From the NCBI RefSeq assembly GCF_036174265.1, contig NZ_CP108055.1, positions 7,068,001-7,132,000 on the forward strand: a stretch of 64,000 nt of DNA, read 5' to 3'. The stretch is from Streptomyces sp. NBC_00285 (GTDB lineage: Bacteria > Actinomycetota > Actinomycetes > Streptomycetales > Streptomycetaceae). Shown here in pieces: positions 1-8,516 of the stretch; the first letter of the stretch is position 1; the number at the start of each line of letters is the position of its first letter. The notes under the pieces are model-generated. The model ran no database searches and was not told the origin of the DNA. It saw nothing but the letters and a program-made list of their open reading frames with translations. The translations under genes and the position numbers were made by a program.

Positions 1-2220
1 TGCCTTGCGCGTACGACGCGGCTTGGCCTCGGTGGCCTCGGCTGTGTCGACGGCGGCCTCGGCTGCCTTGGCGGCGGCGGTCTTGCGGGTGCGGCGGGGC
101 GTGGTCGCCACGGCTTCCGCTGTGTCGACGGTGGCCTCGGTCGTCGCGGCGGCGGTCTTGCGGGTGCGGCGCGGCGTGGTGACCGTGCCTTCCGCGGTGT
201 CCACCGCTGCCTCGGCCGCCTCGGCTGCCTTCGTGGTCGCGGTCTTGCGGGTGCGGCGCGGCTTGGTCTCCACGACCTCGGCAACCGCGGTCTCCACCGT
301 CTCGACAGCGGCCACAGCGGGCTCGGCGGCCTTGCGGGTACGGCGGCGCGGTGTGGTCTGCGTGGCCTCGACGGTGTCGACGGCGGCCTCGGCGGCCGGA
401 GCCGCGGCAGACGCCTTGCGCGTACGGCGCGGCCTGGTGGCCGGCGCCTCCGGAGCGGCTTCGGTGACCGGAGCGGTCTCGACGGCCGTCTCCGCCACGG
501 TCGGCGCGTCCACGGCCGCAGTCTCCGCGGACCTGCGGGTCCGACGGCGGCGCGGCTTGGACGCCGCCTCGGTGTCGAGGGACGGGCCCTCCGCCGTCGT
601 GACGGCGGACTCCGCGGCCTCCGACGCAACCGGCGTCACTGCCGCGGTCGCCGCGACGGGCGCCGAGTCGGCCGCTCCGTTACGGGTGCGGCGACGGCGG
701 CGCGGGGTGCGGGTCGAGGTGGTGTCCTCGGTCGCGGTGCTCTCCGACGGGGCGACCGCCTCGACGGGGGCTGCGCCGTCCGGCACGGTCCCGCTGCGGG
801 TACGGCGGCGACGGCGCGGCGTACGGTCCGGACGCTCGCTCTCGGCGGAGCGGGACTCGTCCCGGCCACCGCGTCCGTGGCCCCGGTTCCGGTCGTTCCG
901 GTCACGGTCGCCGCGGCCACGTGCACCGCGTCCGCCCGTCTCGCCCAGGTCCTCCAGCTCCTCCCCGTCGAGCCCCGCGAGCGTGCGCTCGGCCCGCGGC
1001 AGGACACCCTTGGTGCCTGACGGGATGTTCATCTCCTCGTAGAAGTGCGGGGAGGTGGAGTACGTCTCCGGCGGGTTGCTGAAGTCGAGCTCCAGCGCCT
1101 TGTTGATGAGCTGCCAGCGCGGGATGTCGTCCCAGTCGACGAGCGTGACCGCGATGCCCTTGGCGCCCGCGCGGCCGGTACGGCCGATGCGGTGCAGGTA
1201 CGTCTTCTCGTCCTCGGGGGACTGGTAGTTGATGACGTGCGTGACGCCCTCGACGTCGATGCCGCGGGCGGCGACGTCGGTGCAGACGAGCACGTCGACC
1301 TTGCCGTTGCGGAAAGCGCGCAGGGCCTGCTCACGGGCGCCCTGGCCGAGGTCGCCGTGGACCGCGCCCGACGCGAAGCCGCGCTGCTGGAGCTGGTCGG
1401 CGAGGTCGGCCGCCGTGCGCTTGGTACGGCAGAACACCATGACCGGGCCGCGGCCCTCGGCCTGCAGGATGCGCGAGACGATCTCGGGCTTGTCCATGTT
1501 GTGCGCGCGGTACACGTGCTGCTTGGTGTTCGCGACGGTCCTGCCCGCGTCGTCCGGCGACGTGGCGTTGATGTGCGTGGGCTGCGACATGTAGCGGCGG
1601 GCGAGCCCGATGACCGCGCCCGGCATGGTCGCCGAGAACAGCATGGTCTGGCGCTTGGCCGGAAGCATGTTGATGATCTTCTCGACGTCGGGCAGGAAGC
1701 CCAGGTCGAGCATCTCGTCGGCCTCGTCGAGGACGAGCGCCCTGATGTGGCTGAGGTTGAGCTTCTTCTGGCCCGCGAGGTCCAGGAGCCGGCCCGGGGT
1801 ACCGACGACGAGGTCGACGCCCTTCTTGAGGGCCTCGACCTGGGGTTCGTAGGCGCGGCCGCCGTAGATGGCGAGAACGCGTACGTTGCGCACCTTGCCC
1901 GCGGTCTGCAGGTCGTTGGTCACCTGGGTGCACAGCTCGCGCGTGGGGACGACGACGAGCGCCTGGGGGGCGTCGGTCAGGTCCTCGGGCCTGGCGCGGC
2001 CGGCCTCGACGTCGGCGGGTACGGTGACGCGCTCGAGGAGCGGGAGACCGAAGCCCAGCGTCTTGCCGGTGCCGGTCTTGGCCTGGCCGATGACGTCGGC
2101 GCCGGAGAGGGCGACCGGGAGCGTCATCTCCTGGATGGGGAACGGGTTGACGATGCCGACGGCCTCAAGGGCCTCGGCCGTCTCGGTGAGAATTCCGAGA
2201 TCGCGGAAGGTCGTAGTCAG
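1..2220 (-). CDS. DEAD-box ATP-dependent RNA helicase, 3' end cut by window edge
   Basis: The reading frame is open from 2220 to the left edge, giving at least 740 residues. Core helicase motifs are clear: a Q motif (NPFPIQ, near residues 25-30), Walker A AKTGTGKT (47-54), PTREL, DEAD (about 165-168), SAT, and HRIGRTGRAG in the second RecA domain. The C-terminal third is a low-complexity Ala/Thr/Glu tail with nine Arg-rich blocks such as PRRTRK, probably an RNA-binding tail; this is inferred from composition. No ATG, GTG or TTG lies in frame between the upstream in-frame stop (taa near 2298) and the Q motif. The only well-placed start is CTG at 2220, seven bases after AGAGG. The family remodels RNA in ribosome assembly and cold adaptation. 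RhlE/CsdA-like subclass; exact substrate unknown. Confidence 0.93.
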   Translation of the reverse strand, partial: MTTTFRDLGILTETAEALEAVGIVNPFPIQEMTLPVALSGADVIGQAKTGTGKTLGFGLPLLERVTVPADVEAGRARPEDLTDAPQALVVVPTRELCTQVTNDLQTAGKVRNVRVLAIYGGRAYEPQVEALKKGVDLVVGTPGRLLDLAGQKKLNLSHIRALVLDEADEMLDLGFLPDVEKIINMLPAKRQTMLFSATMPGAVIGLARRYMSQPTHINATSPDDAGRTVANTKQHVYRAHNMDKPEIVSRILQAEGRGPVMVFCRTKRTAADLADQLQQRGFASGAVHGDLGQGAREQALRAFRNGKVDVLVCTDVAARGIDVEGVTHVINYQSPEDEKTYLHRIGRTGRAGAKGIAVTLVDWDDIPRWQLINKALELDFSNPPETYSTSPHFYEEMNIPSGTKGVLPRAERTLAGLDGEELEDLGETGGRGARGRGDRDRNDRNRGHGRGGRDESRSAESERPDRTPRRRRRTRSGTVPDGAAPVEAVAPSESTATEDTTSTRTPRRRRRTRNGAADSAPVAATAAVTPVASEAAESAVTTAEGPSLDTEAASKPRRRRTRRSAETAAVDAPTVAETAVETAPVTEAAPEAPATRPRRTRKASAAAPAAEAAVDTVEATQTTPRRRTRKAAEPAVAAVETVETAVAEVVETKPRRTRKTATTKAAEAAEAAVDTAEGTVTTPRRTRKTAAATTEATVDTAEAVATTPRRTRKTAAAKAAEAAVDTAEATEAKPRRTRKA

Positions 2221-2227
2221 GGTGCTG

Positions 2228-2234
2228 CCTCTTC
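2228..2234 (-). promoter_or_regulatory. Ribosome binding site that fixes a CTG start
   Basis: On the minus strand GAAGAGG stands seven bases before CTG at 2220-2218. It is the only good Shine-Dalgarno/start pair ahead of the helicase Q motif. Confidence 0.7.
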
Positions 2235-2609
2235 TGTGTGCGCGGTGCGAGGCGAGCGCGGGGGTCGTCCTGCCGTGCTGGGGACGCCGGCTGCCTTACG
2301 GGCAATCCGTAATGGCACGGGACCACTGCCGACGCTCTAGCGCTCGAACCGCTGAGGGATCCCCCTCCGAACTCCGTACGCAAAGTGCCGTACAGGCGAG
2401 GAGGGCTGTCGGGTCGGAGCCGATCGGGCCACCGACCGGGCATCCTCATGCGTGCGGCCTGTCGAGATACGGCGCGGTAATGAAGTGCGGTCGTATCAGC
2501 AGGCGCATTACCACCATACCCCGGAATCGCGCACATGCGATGGCCGATTTGGTCACGTAGTCGTCGTCACACTGATTGACCAGGGCCTTCCGTCGCCCGG
2601 AGAGCGGGC

Positions 2610-2615
2610 TATTGT
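2610..2615 (+). promoter_or_regulatory. -10 box TATTGT, leaderless start
   Basis: TATTGT lies seven bases before ATG 2623. This TAnnnT spacing is typical of actinobacterial leaderless genes, and there is no Shine-Dalgarno sequence. Confidence 0.5.
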
Positions 2616-2622
2616 GCGCTTC

Positions 2623-3369
2623 ATGACGACCTCTGACAAGCCCGACCGCGCCTCCGAGACCCCTGCCGAACCGACCGGAGTCGCCGCCCAGGACTGGACG
2701 ACGGCCGCCGCCGATCCGCAGTACCGAGCCGCGGTCGTCGACCTGCTCGGTGCGCTCGCGTACGGCGAGCTGGCGGCGTTCGAGCGGCTCGCGGAGGACG
2801 CCAAGCTGGCGCCGACGCTGTCGGACAAGGCGGAACTGTCGAAGATGGCGTCGGCCGAGTTCCACCACTACGAGAAGCTGCGTGACCGGCTGACCGAGGT
2901 CGGTGAGGAGCCCACGCTCGCCATGGAGCCGTTCGTCGCGGCGCTGGACGGGTTCCACCGGCAGACGGCTCCGTCGGACTGGCTGGAGGGGCTCGTCAAG
3001 GCGTACGTCGGGGACTCGATCGCCAGTGACTTCTACCGGGAGGTCGCGGCCCGGCTCGACGGAGACTCCCGCGAGCTGGTGCTGGCCGTGCTCGACGACA
3101 CCGGGCACGCGGAGTTCGCCGTCGAGAAGGTGCGGGGCGCCATCGACGCGGACCCGCGTGTGGGCGGGCGACTCGCCCTGTGGGCACGGCGGTTGATGGG
3201 GGAGGCGCTGTCGCAGTCGCAGCGGGTCGTCGCCGACCGGGACGCGCTGTCGACGATGCTCGTGGGCGGGATCGCCGACGGGTTCGACCTCGCCGAGGTC
3301 GGCCGGATGTTCTCCCGGATCACCGAGGCGCACACCAAGCGGATGGCCGCGCTGGGGCTCGCCGCGTAA
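2623..3369 (+). CDS. Ferritin-like fold protein (MiaE-like)
   Basis: This 248-residue protein is all-helical in appearance, with Glu/His-rich helices (EFHHYEKLRD near 70-80 and DTGHAEFAVEKV near 165). These match the four-helix ferritin-like family that includes tRNA-(ms2io6A) hydroxylase, a di-iron enzyme. Actinobacterial members usually stand beside a RhlE-type helicase, as here, and their true substrate is not settled, so a tRNA-modifying role is only a family-level guess. The first 30 residues are a disordered Thr/Glu/Pro segment. ATG 2623 is preferred over the upstream in-frame GTG at 2452 because a TAnnnT box sits just ahead of it and similarity begins soon after. It diverges from the helicase gene. 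Confidence 0.82.
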   Translation: MTTSDKPDRASETPAEPTGVAAQDWTTAAADPQYRAAVVDLLGALAYGELAAFERLAEDAKLAPTLSDKAELSKMASAEFHHYEKLRDRLTEVGEEPTLAMEPFVAALDGFHRQTAPSDWLEGLVKAYVGDSIASDFYREVAARLDGDSRELVLAVLDDTGHAEFAVEKVRGAIDADPRVGGRLALWARRLMGEALSQSQRVVADRDALSTMLVGGIADGFDLAEVGRMFSRITEAHTKRMAALGLAA

Positions 3370-3462
3370 CGGGCGTCTCGGGGCACCGGGGGGCGGGCGG
3401 ATACGGGTCGTCGTCGCTCGGCGCGCGGTACCCCGCCCGGTTCCCCGCGCCCTCAGGTGTCC

Positions 3463-3738
3463 TTACGCCGGGGCCGATGATCGGCGGCGCATTCGTCCGT
3501 CCGGCCGCAGCAGCAGCGACAGGGAGGCCACCGAGACCACTGCCGCGCCGATGAACGTCACCAGGACGCTGCCCGAATCCAGCGCGGTGTGGGTCAGGAA
3601 GGCGCCGAAGAGCGCTCCCGCGGTGCCCGTCGCGAGGACCAGTGAGCGGACGGGCAGACGGTGCGAGAGGCGGCCTACCGCCACCCCCGCCAGAACGAGA
3701 CCGAGCAACGCGGAGCCGAGCGCTTCGATCAACATCAT
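3463..3738 (-). CDS. Small three-span membrane protein, function unknown
   Basis: The 91-residue product shows three hydrophobic segments (about residues 3-22, 30-48 and 52-72) and ends in a short Arg-rich tail (RMRRRSSAPA), consistent with a cytoplasmic C-terminus. ATG 3738 was chosen over the GTG 24 bases upstream because GGAGGG stands five bases before it. The gene converges on the ferritin-like gene. I do not recognise the family, and no catalytic motif is visible. Confidence 0.7.
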   Translation of the reverse strand: MMLIEALGSALLGLVLAGVAVGRLSHRLPVRSLVLATGTAGALFGAFLTHTALDSGSVLVTFIGAAVVSVASLSLLLRPDGRMRRRSSAPA

Positions 3739-3868
3739 GGGGTCCCTCCCACGCGGCCACACTGTTCATCACGGTCGTAGCCCGTCATACCCGTGACCTG
3801 CGGAATGCAATCCTCCTCGAAGCGCGAGTCGTGCTCCATATGCGGAGGGGGAAATCCCGCGGACCACG

Positions 3869-3911
3869 CGAAGAGGGGCCCGGCGACTTCCGGTCGCCGG
3901 GCCCCTCTTCG
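3869..3911 (-). terminator. Terminator hairpin after the DUF3107 gene
   Basis: There is a perfect 19-bp inverted repeat (arms 3869-3887 and 3893-3911) with a 5-nt loop, ttccg. It lies just past the stop codon of the leftward gene at 3921 and is GC-rich, without a long U tract, as is common in streptomycetes. Confidence 0.85.
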
Positions 3912-3920
3912 CATGTCTGC

Positions 3921-4148
3921 CTACAGCGCGCCGAAGCCCACCTTGCGCGGAGCCGGCTCACCGAGCTCGACGTACGCGAGACGCTCGGCCGGGATGAGCA
4001 CCTTGCGGCCGTGCTCGTCCACCAGGCTCAGCAGCTGAGACTTGCCGGCCAGGGCCTCCGCCACCGCCCGCTCGACCTCTTCGGCGCTCTGACCGCTCTC
4101 CAGAACGATCTCGCGGGGCGCGTGCTGCACGCCGATCTTGACCTCCAC
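3921..4148 (-). CDS. DUF3107 family small protein
   Basis: The 75-residue protein begins VEVKIGVQHAPREIVLESG, the hallmark of the DUF3107 family, a short conserved actinobacterial protein of unknown role. GTG 4148 is preferred over the upstream ATG at 4205 because GGAGGG stands about seven bases before it and family members start there. The family is usually found next to a TetR-type gene, as here. It is slightly acidic with one predicted amphipathic helix (SAEEVERAVAEAL) and no cysteines. A strong hairpin follows the stop codon, so it is probably transcribed alone. Confidence 0.88.
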   Translation of the reverse strand: MEVKIGVQHAPREIVLESGQSAEEVERAVAEALAGKSQLLSLVDEHGRKVLIPAERLAYVELGEPAPRKVGFGAL

Positions 4149-4276
4149 GGCTATGTCCCTCCGACGGTCAGTGAAGTGCGCGTCCTTCCGCGCCGTACCC
4201 AGCACACATTAGCCCGGTGAGGGGACGTACACGTTCCGCGCAAGAACGCCAACAGCGAACAACCGACGGGAACAAA

Positions 4277-4302
4277 CGACCCGCACGCACGCGTGCGGGT
4301 CG
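4277..4302 (-). terminator. Terminator after the TetR gene
   Basis: The 11-bp stem (arms 4277-4287 and 4292-4302) has a 4-nt loop, cacg. Read leftward it is followed by a T-rich run (TTTGTT), so it fits an intrinsic terminator for the leftward regulator gene. Confidence 0.75.
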
Positions 4303-4350
4303 AGTGGCGCAGTCGGTCGTGTGCGCAGGGATGTTCTCAGCGGGGTGCCG

Positions 4351-4992
4351 TCAGTGGCTGTCCATGCCGTGCAGAGGGAATCCGGCGATGCCCCGCCACG
4401 CCAGGGACGTCAGCAGCTGGACGGCCTGGTCGCGCGGGACGCTGCGATCGCTGTGCAGCCAGGAGCGGGCCACCACCTGGGCGAGACCGCCGAGGCCCGA
4501 GGCGAGCAGCATCGACTCCGCGCGAGAGAGGCCGGTGTCCTCCGCGATGACCTCGCAGATCGCCTCGGCGCACTCGTTGGCGACCTTGTCGACGCGCTCG
4601 CGCACCGCGGGCTCGTTCGTCAGATCCGACTCGAAGACCAGCCGGAAGGCACCGCCGTCGTCCTCGACGTACGCGAAGTAGGCGTCCATGGTCGCCCGGA
4701 CGCGCTGCTTGTTGTCGGTCGTCGACGCGAGCGCGGTGCGGACCGACTGGATCAGCGACTCGCAGTGCTGGTCCAGCAGCGCGAGATAGAGGTCGAGCTT
4801 GCCCGGGAAGTGCTGGTAGAGCACCGGCTTGCTGACGCCGGCGCGCTCGGCGATGTCGTCCATCGCGGCCGCGTGGTAACCCTGTGCCACGAAGACTTCC
4901 TGCGCGGCGCCCAGCAGCTGGTTCCGTCGGGCACGGCGCGGCAGGCGCGTACCCCGAGGGCGTGCTGCCTCTGTCTGCTCGATGGCTGTCAC
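4351..4992 (-). CDS. TetR family transcriptional regulator
   Basis: This 213-residue protein has a classical N-terminal TetR helix-turn-helix: MDDIAERAGVSKPVLYQHF lies in the first third, followed by a helical ligand-binding domain with no recognisable ligand signature. GTG 4992 is chosen because GGAGG stands four bases before it; an upstream ATG at 5016 has no ribosome site. A basic stretch (RPRGTRLPRRARR) precedes the DNA-binding domain. The orthologue position beside DUF3107 and the RNA helicase is conserved in actinobacteria, but the regulon is unknown. Its stop is followed by its own terminator. Confidence 0.92.
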   Translation of the reverse strand: MTAIEQTEAARPRGTRLPRRARRNQLLGAAQEVFVAQGYHAAAMDDIAERAGVSKPVLYQHFPGKLDLYLALLDQHCESLIQSVRTALASTTDNKQRVRATMDAYFAYVEDDGGAFRLVFESDLTNEPAVRERVDKVANECAEAICEVIAEDTGLSRAESMLLASGLGGLAQVVARSWLHSDRSVPRDQAVQLLTSLAWRGIAGFPLHGMDSH

Positions 4993-5212
4993 GCCGCCTC
5001 CCAATGTCGTCCACATGCGGTGTGCGCCGCGCCGCCATCGTACTTTTCAGTAACCCTGCTGTGCGCGGTGCGAACGCAGAATTTCACGGACCGGACGGTG
5101 ACGAAAGCCACGCAAAGGTTTCACACAGGGATCCGACGGGCATCGGCTGACCCGTTCCTGACCAGGAATGCCCTGATGAGTGCTTTGTCGACCGCTCGGT
5201 GTCGTACCGGCG

Positions 5213-5440
5213 TCACCGGTAGTCCTCCTCGTCGATCGAGACGACCCTGGACTGTTCGACGAGGTCGGCCTCGTTGGCCTGGGCGGGGTCCACTGCGGTC
5301 AACGGGTCGTCACGGTTCGGCGCGACCTCGGTGCGCTGCTCGGCCGCGTCGCCCTCGGGCGCCTCGACGTCGAGCTCGGCGTCGTCGTCCACTGCCGCGA
5401 AGGTCTCGGGGTCGGTGGGGTCGGTGGGGTCGTAGGTCAT
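5213..5440 (-). CDS. Acidic small conserved protein
   Basis: The 75-residue product is strongly acidic and hydrophilic, starts MTYDPTDPTDPETF and ends VVSIDEEDYR. It has no cysteine, no hydrophobic helix and no recognisable domain, and is probably intrinsically disordered. ATG 5440 has AGGGAG six bases upstream and beats an in-frame ATG 48 bases further up. It diverges from the alpha/beta hydrolase gene. The function is unknown. Confidence 0.7.
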   Translation of the reverse strand: MTYDPTDPTDPETFAAVDDDAELDVEAPEGDAAEQRTEVAPNRDDPLTAVDPAQANEADLVEQSRVVSIDEEDYR

Positions 5441-5625
5441 GGCGGGCTCCCTTCCTAGAACGTCCCTGATGTGTTCAGGGGGCCACATGCGGGTGCCCTG
5501 TGTACGAGCCTAGGAGACACCCGATCCGGATGCCATGCGATGTGAGTGCCGCGCGGGACAGCAGGACATGGGTCGTACAGGAGTGCTGTGATGGCGAACA
5601 CATGAACTAGCGCGTGATCGTCTCG

Positions 5626-5631
5626 TAACAT
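5626..5631 (+). promoter_or_regulatory. -10 box TAACAT, leaderless start
   Basis: TAACAT lies six bases before ATG 5638. A weak TGAACT at 5603-5608 is 17 bases upstream. No Shine-Dalgarno sequence is present. Confidence 0.55.
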
Positions 5632-5637
5632 TGCCGC

Positions 5638-6747
5638 ATGTCTTCGACCGAGCTGCCCTTCGTGCCGCCCGCCGCCGTCCTGCCGAGAGTGGCGCCCGTC
5701 AGGGTCGGTGAGGGTGAGCGGCTGAGGTCGGTGGGGCTGCCGGGGGTCACCCTGACGGTGCGTTCGAGACCGCCCGCGAGCGAGGGGCTGCCGCCCGCGT
5801 TGTTCGTCCACGGCCTCGGCGGTTCCTCGCAGAACTGGTCGGCGCTGATGGAGCAGTTGGAGGACGAGGTCGACGGCGAGGCCGTCGACCTGCCCGGGTT
5901 CGGGGACTCCCCGCCACCCGACGACGGCAACTACTCGGTCACCGGGCACGCGCGCGCGGTGATCCGCTTTCTCGACGCGTCCGGCCGGGGGCCCGTGCAC
6001 CTCTTCGGGAACTCCCTCGGCGGCGCGGTGTCCACGCGCGTCGCCGCGGCCCGGCCCGACCTGGTGCGGACTCTCACCCTCGTGTCGCCGGCGCTCCCGG
6101 AGATCCGCGTCCAGCGCACCGCCGTACCCACGGGGCTGCTGGCGGTGCCCGGGGTGGCGGGTCTGTTCACCCGGTACAGCAAGGGGTGGACGGCCGAGGA
6201 GCGCGTCCGCGGGGTCACCGCGCTCTGCTACGGCGATCCCGCGCGGGTGACCCCCGAAAGCTTTCAGCAGGCCGTCGAGGAGATGGAGCGGCGGCTCCAA
6301 CTGCCCTACTTCTGGGACGCGTTGACGCGTTCCGCGCGCGGGCTGGTGAACGCGTACACGCTGGGCGGCCAGCACGCGCTCTGGCGCCAGGCGGAGCGGG
6401 TCCTCGCACCCACGCTTCTCGTCTACGGCGGCCGTGACCAGCTCGTCGGTTTCCGCATGGCCCAGAAGGCGGCCCGTGCCTTCCGTGAGTCCCGCCTGCT
6501 GACCCTGCCGGAGGCGGGGCACGTGGCGATGATGGAGTACCCGGAGACGGTGGCGGGGGCGTTCCGCGAGCTCGTCGCAGACAAGGTGGGCACGGGGGGC
6601 AAGGGCGCCTTCGGCGGTGACGGCTCCGTGGAGGCCTCCGGTGGGCGGGACGGCTCGGCGGGTGTGTCAGGTGCGTTCGGTACGTCTGCTTCGGGCGCCG
6701 CTACGGCCTCCGGCGGCGGGGCCGACGCCGCGACTGTGGGGAGCTGA
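5638..6747 (+). CDS. Alpha/beta hydrolase
   Basis: The 369-residue enzyme has the oxyanion-hole motif HGLGG (58-62), nucleophile elbow GNSLGG with Ser126, acid Asp267 in GGRDQLV and His295 in AGHVAM, so a full catalytic triad is present. The closest well-known group is the LipV-like serine hydrolases, which occupy the same neighbourhood in mycobacteria. The substrate, perhaps a lipid ester, is not determined by sequence. The last 40 residues are a Gly/Ala/Ser-rich tail without structure. It is followed after eight bases by the DUF3152 gene, so the two are probably co-transcribed. The start is set by the leaderless promoter. Confidence 0.9.
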   Translation: MSSTELPFVPPAAVLPRVAPVRVGEGERLRSVGLPGVTLTVRSRPPASEGLPPALFVHGLGGSSQNWSALMEQLEDEVDGEAVDLPGFGDSPPPDDGNYSVTGHARAVIRFLDASGRGPVHLFGNSLGGAVSTRVAAARPDLVRTLTLVSPALPEIRVQRTAVPTGLLAVPGVAGLFTRYSKGWTAEERVRGVTALCYGDPARVTPESFQQAVEEMERRLQLPYFWDALTRSARGLVNAYTLGGQHALWRQAERVLAPTLLVYGGRDQLVGFRMAQKAARAFRESRLLTLPEAGHVAMMEYPETVAGAFRELVADKVGTGGKGAFGGDGSVEASGGRDGSAGVSGAFGTSASGAATASGGGADAATVGS

Positions 6748-6755
6748 GGCGGGGC

Positions 6756-8459
6756 GTGGGACGCCACAGTCGACGCGGGCGCGCTCCCGAACAGGGGTCC
6801 GACGCAGGCAGTTCAGGTGAAAGCGGTTCGGGCCGGGCGGGCTCCGAGGGGGCTCGGGGCGCCGGGAGCCTCGGTGCGCAGGCGACGGAGCGCGGACGGG
6901 CGCAGGTTCCTCCCGCTCCGGCACCGCAGAGTGCTGCCCGGCGAGGGGCGCCGGGGGGCCGTGGGCCTGAGTACGGAGGTTCCGGGACCGGGACCGGGGC
7001 CGGGACTGGGACTGGTGCCGCCGGGTACCGGACGCCTGCGCAGGGCGGTCCGAGGCTTCCCGACGGCACTCCGGCACACGGGTTTCCCCGGTTGCCCGAC
7101 GGGACGCCCGCGCGGGGCTTTCCCCGGCTTCCGGACGGCACCCCTGCCCATGGTTTCCCCCGGCTTGCCGACGGCACCCCTGCTCATGGGGTGCCGCGGG
7201 TGCGTGGCGGGCATCCCGAGGCGCGTGAATCCGGGGGCGGCTGGGGGAAGCCGAGCGGTCAGGGGCCGGGGCAGGGAGCGGGAGTTGCTCTGCCGCGGCA
7301 GCGTCAGGCGCCGTCGGGATCCCGGTCGGCCCCGCGCCAGGAGTACCTCGACGCGTTCTCGGGCGGCTCCCACGGCTCCGACGGTCCCGAAGGCTTCGAT
7401 GTCTTGGCGCCGGGCGGTCCTCAGGGGCCTCGCGGGTCTCGCGGTCGTGTTCCGGCGCCCGGTCCCGTCCGAGGGGCCGGGCCGGTTCTCGCCGCGCACC
7501 CTTCCGATTCCTACGACTCCGGTTCATACGGATCCGGCCCGCACGGTTCCGCCACCGACTGGCCGGACGACACGGATGCCGACATGCGTCCGGGCTCCGG
7601 TACACGTTCCGGCTCCGGAGATGTACCGCCTCTCGACGCCCCGCCGGCGGCCAAGGGCGGCAAGGGCCGGACCTTCACCGGCATCGCGGCCGCCGCTGTC
7701 GTCACCGTGCTCGCCGTGGTCGTGGCCGGACAGGTCACGGACGGGCGTGGCACGGCCGCGGGCACCGAGGCCGCGACCGACCAGGCGCGGGACGCCCGGG
7801 ACTCCGCCACGGATGCGGGCGGGCAACCGGCGCCGTCACCTTCACCCGGCGTGGTGACGCTGACGTACGACCAGCAGATGGGCAAGAAGTACCCGCTCAG
7901 CGCCAAGCTCGACGGCTCGGGGAAGTTCGACGCGGTCCAGGGGATCGCCAAGGCGCCCGGCAAGGGACGGAAGTACACCTACCGCGTGGACGTGGAACAG
8001 GGGCTCGGACTCGACGGCGGACTCTTCGCGGAGGCCGTGCAGAAGACGCTCAACGACAACCGCAGCTGGGCGCATGCCGGTGCGAGGACCTTCGAGCGCA
8101 TCTACTCCGGCAAGCCCGACTTCGTGATCACGCTCGCCAGCCCCGGCACCACCGCCGAGTGGTGTGCCAAGTCCGGCCTGGACACCACGCAGGACAACGT
8201 CTCGTGCGACTCGGCCGCCACGGAGCGCGTGATGATCAATGCGTACCGATGGGCGCAGGGATCAACCACATACGGTGATCGGATCCATGCGTACCGTCAG
8301 ATGTTGATCAACCATGAGGTCGGCCACCGTCTCGGCTACTCCCACGTGACATGCGACAAGAACGGCGAGCTGGCGCCGGTGATGCAGCAGCAGACCAAGT
8401 TCCTCGATCACGACGGGATCCACTGCCGAGCCAACCCGTGGGCATATCCCGGGAGTTGA
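6756..8459 (+). CDS. DUF3152 membrane-anchored zincin-like protein
   Basis: The 567-residue protein has three parts: a 300-residue Gly/Ser/Pro/Arg-rich cytoplasmic region with a 12-residue repeat, one transmembrane helix at about 304-327 (TFTGIAAAAVVTVLAVVVAG), and a C-terminal DUF3152 domain outside the membrane. That domain carries HEVGHRLGYSH (His520, Glu521, His524, His530), the HExxHxxGxxH zinc motif of metzincin-like peptidases. Its catalytic activity is inferred from the motif only. Cysteines in WCAKSG, VSCDSA, VTCDKN and IHCRAN probably form disulfides. GTG 6756 is the first start after the upstream hydrolase gene. The long repetitive front is unusual. Confidence 0.85.
   Translation: MGRHSRRGRAPEQGSDAGSSGESGSGRAGSEGARGAGSLGAQATERGRAQVPPAPAPQSAARRGAPGGRGPEYGGSGTGTGAGTGTGAAGYRTPAQGGPRLPDGTPAHGFPRLPDGTPARGFPRLPDGTPAHGFPRLADGTPAHGVPRVRGGHPEARESGGGWGKPSGQGPGQGAGVALPRQRQAPSGSRSAPRQEYLDAFSGGSHGSDGPEGFDVLAPGGPQGPRGSRGRVPAPGPVRGAGPVLAAHPSDSYDSGSYGSGPHGSATDWPDDTDADMRPGSGTRSGSGDVPPLDAPPAAKGGKGRTFTGIAAAAVVTVLAVVVAGQVTDGRGTAAGTEAATDQARDARDSATDAGGQPAPSPSPGVVTLTYDQQMGKKYPLSAKLDGSGKFDAVQGIAKAPGKGRKYTYRVDVEQGLGLDGGLFAEAVQKTLNDNRSWAHAGARTFERIYSGKPDFVITLASPGTTAEWCAKSGLDTTQDNVSCDSAATERVMINAYRWAQGSTTYGDRIHAYRQMLINHEVGHRLGYSHVTCDKNGELAPVMQQQTKFLDHDGIHCRANPWAYPGS
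7052..7195 (+). repeat. Four 36-bp in-frame repeats in the DUF3152 gene
   Basis: Four consecutive copies encode RLPDGTPAHGFP with small variations (Arg for His, Ala for Pro, Val for Phe). The DNA copies differ mainly at third positions, so the array is old or under protein-level selection. Confidence 0.85.
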
Positions 8460-8479
8460 CGGATGGCGCGGATGTCACA

Positions 8480-8507
8480 TTGACATGCGTTGCGCCGGTC
8501 GTACATA
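8480..8507 (+). promoter_or_regulatory. Promoter of the oligopeptide transporter operon
   Basis: TTGACA (8480-8485) and TACATA (8502-8507), 16 bases apart, match the housekeeping sigma consensus well. The predicted start of transcription falls at about the ATG of the leader ORF at 8517. Confidence 0.65.
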
Positions 8508-8516
8508 TTGCTGCGC

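Larger units (their letters stand above)
2221..2622. other. Divergent intergenic region, helicase / ferritin-like gene
   Basis: This gap of about 400 bases separates two divergent genes and must carry both promoters. A TATTGT box at 2610-2615 serves the rightward gene. A TTGACC hexamer lies at 2576-2581, but its distance from that box (28 bases) is too long for a -35. I could not place a leftward promoter for the helicase. No convincing small gene was found here. Confidence 0.5.

Noticed and set aside
2165..2536. Small leftward ORF over the helicase start
   Set aside because: It overlaps the conserved helicase N-terminus in another frame and has biased composition.
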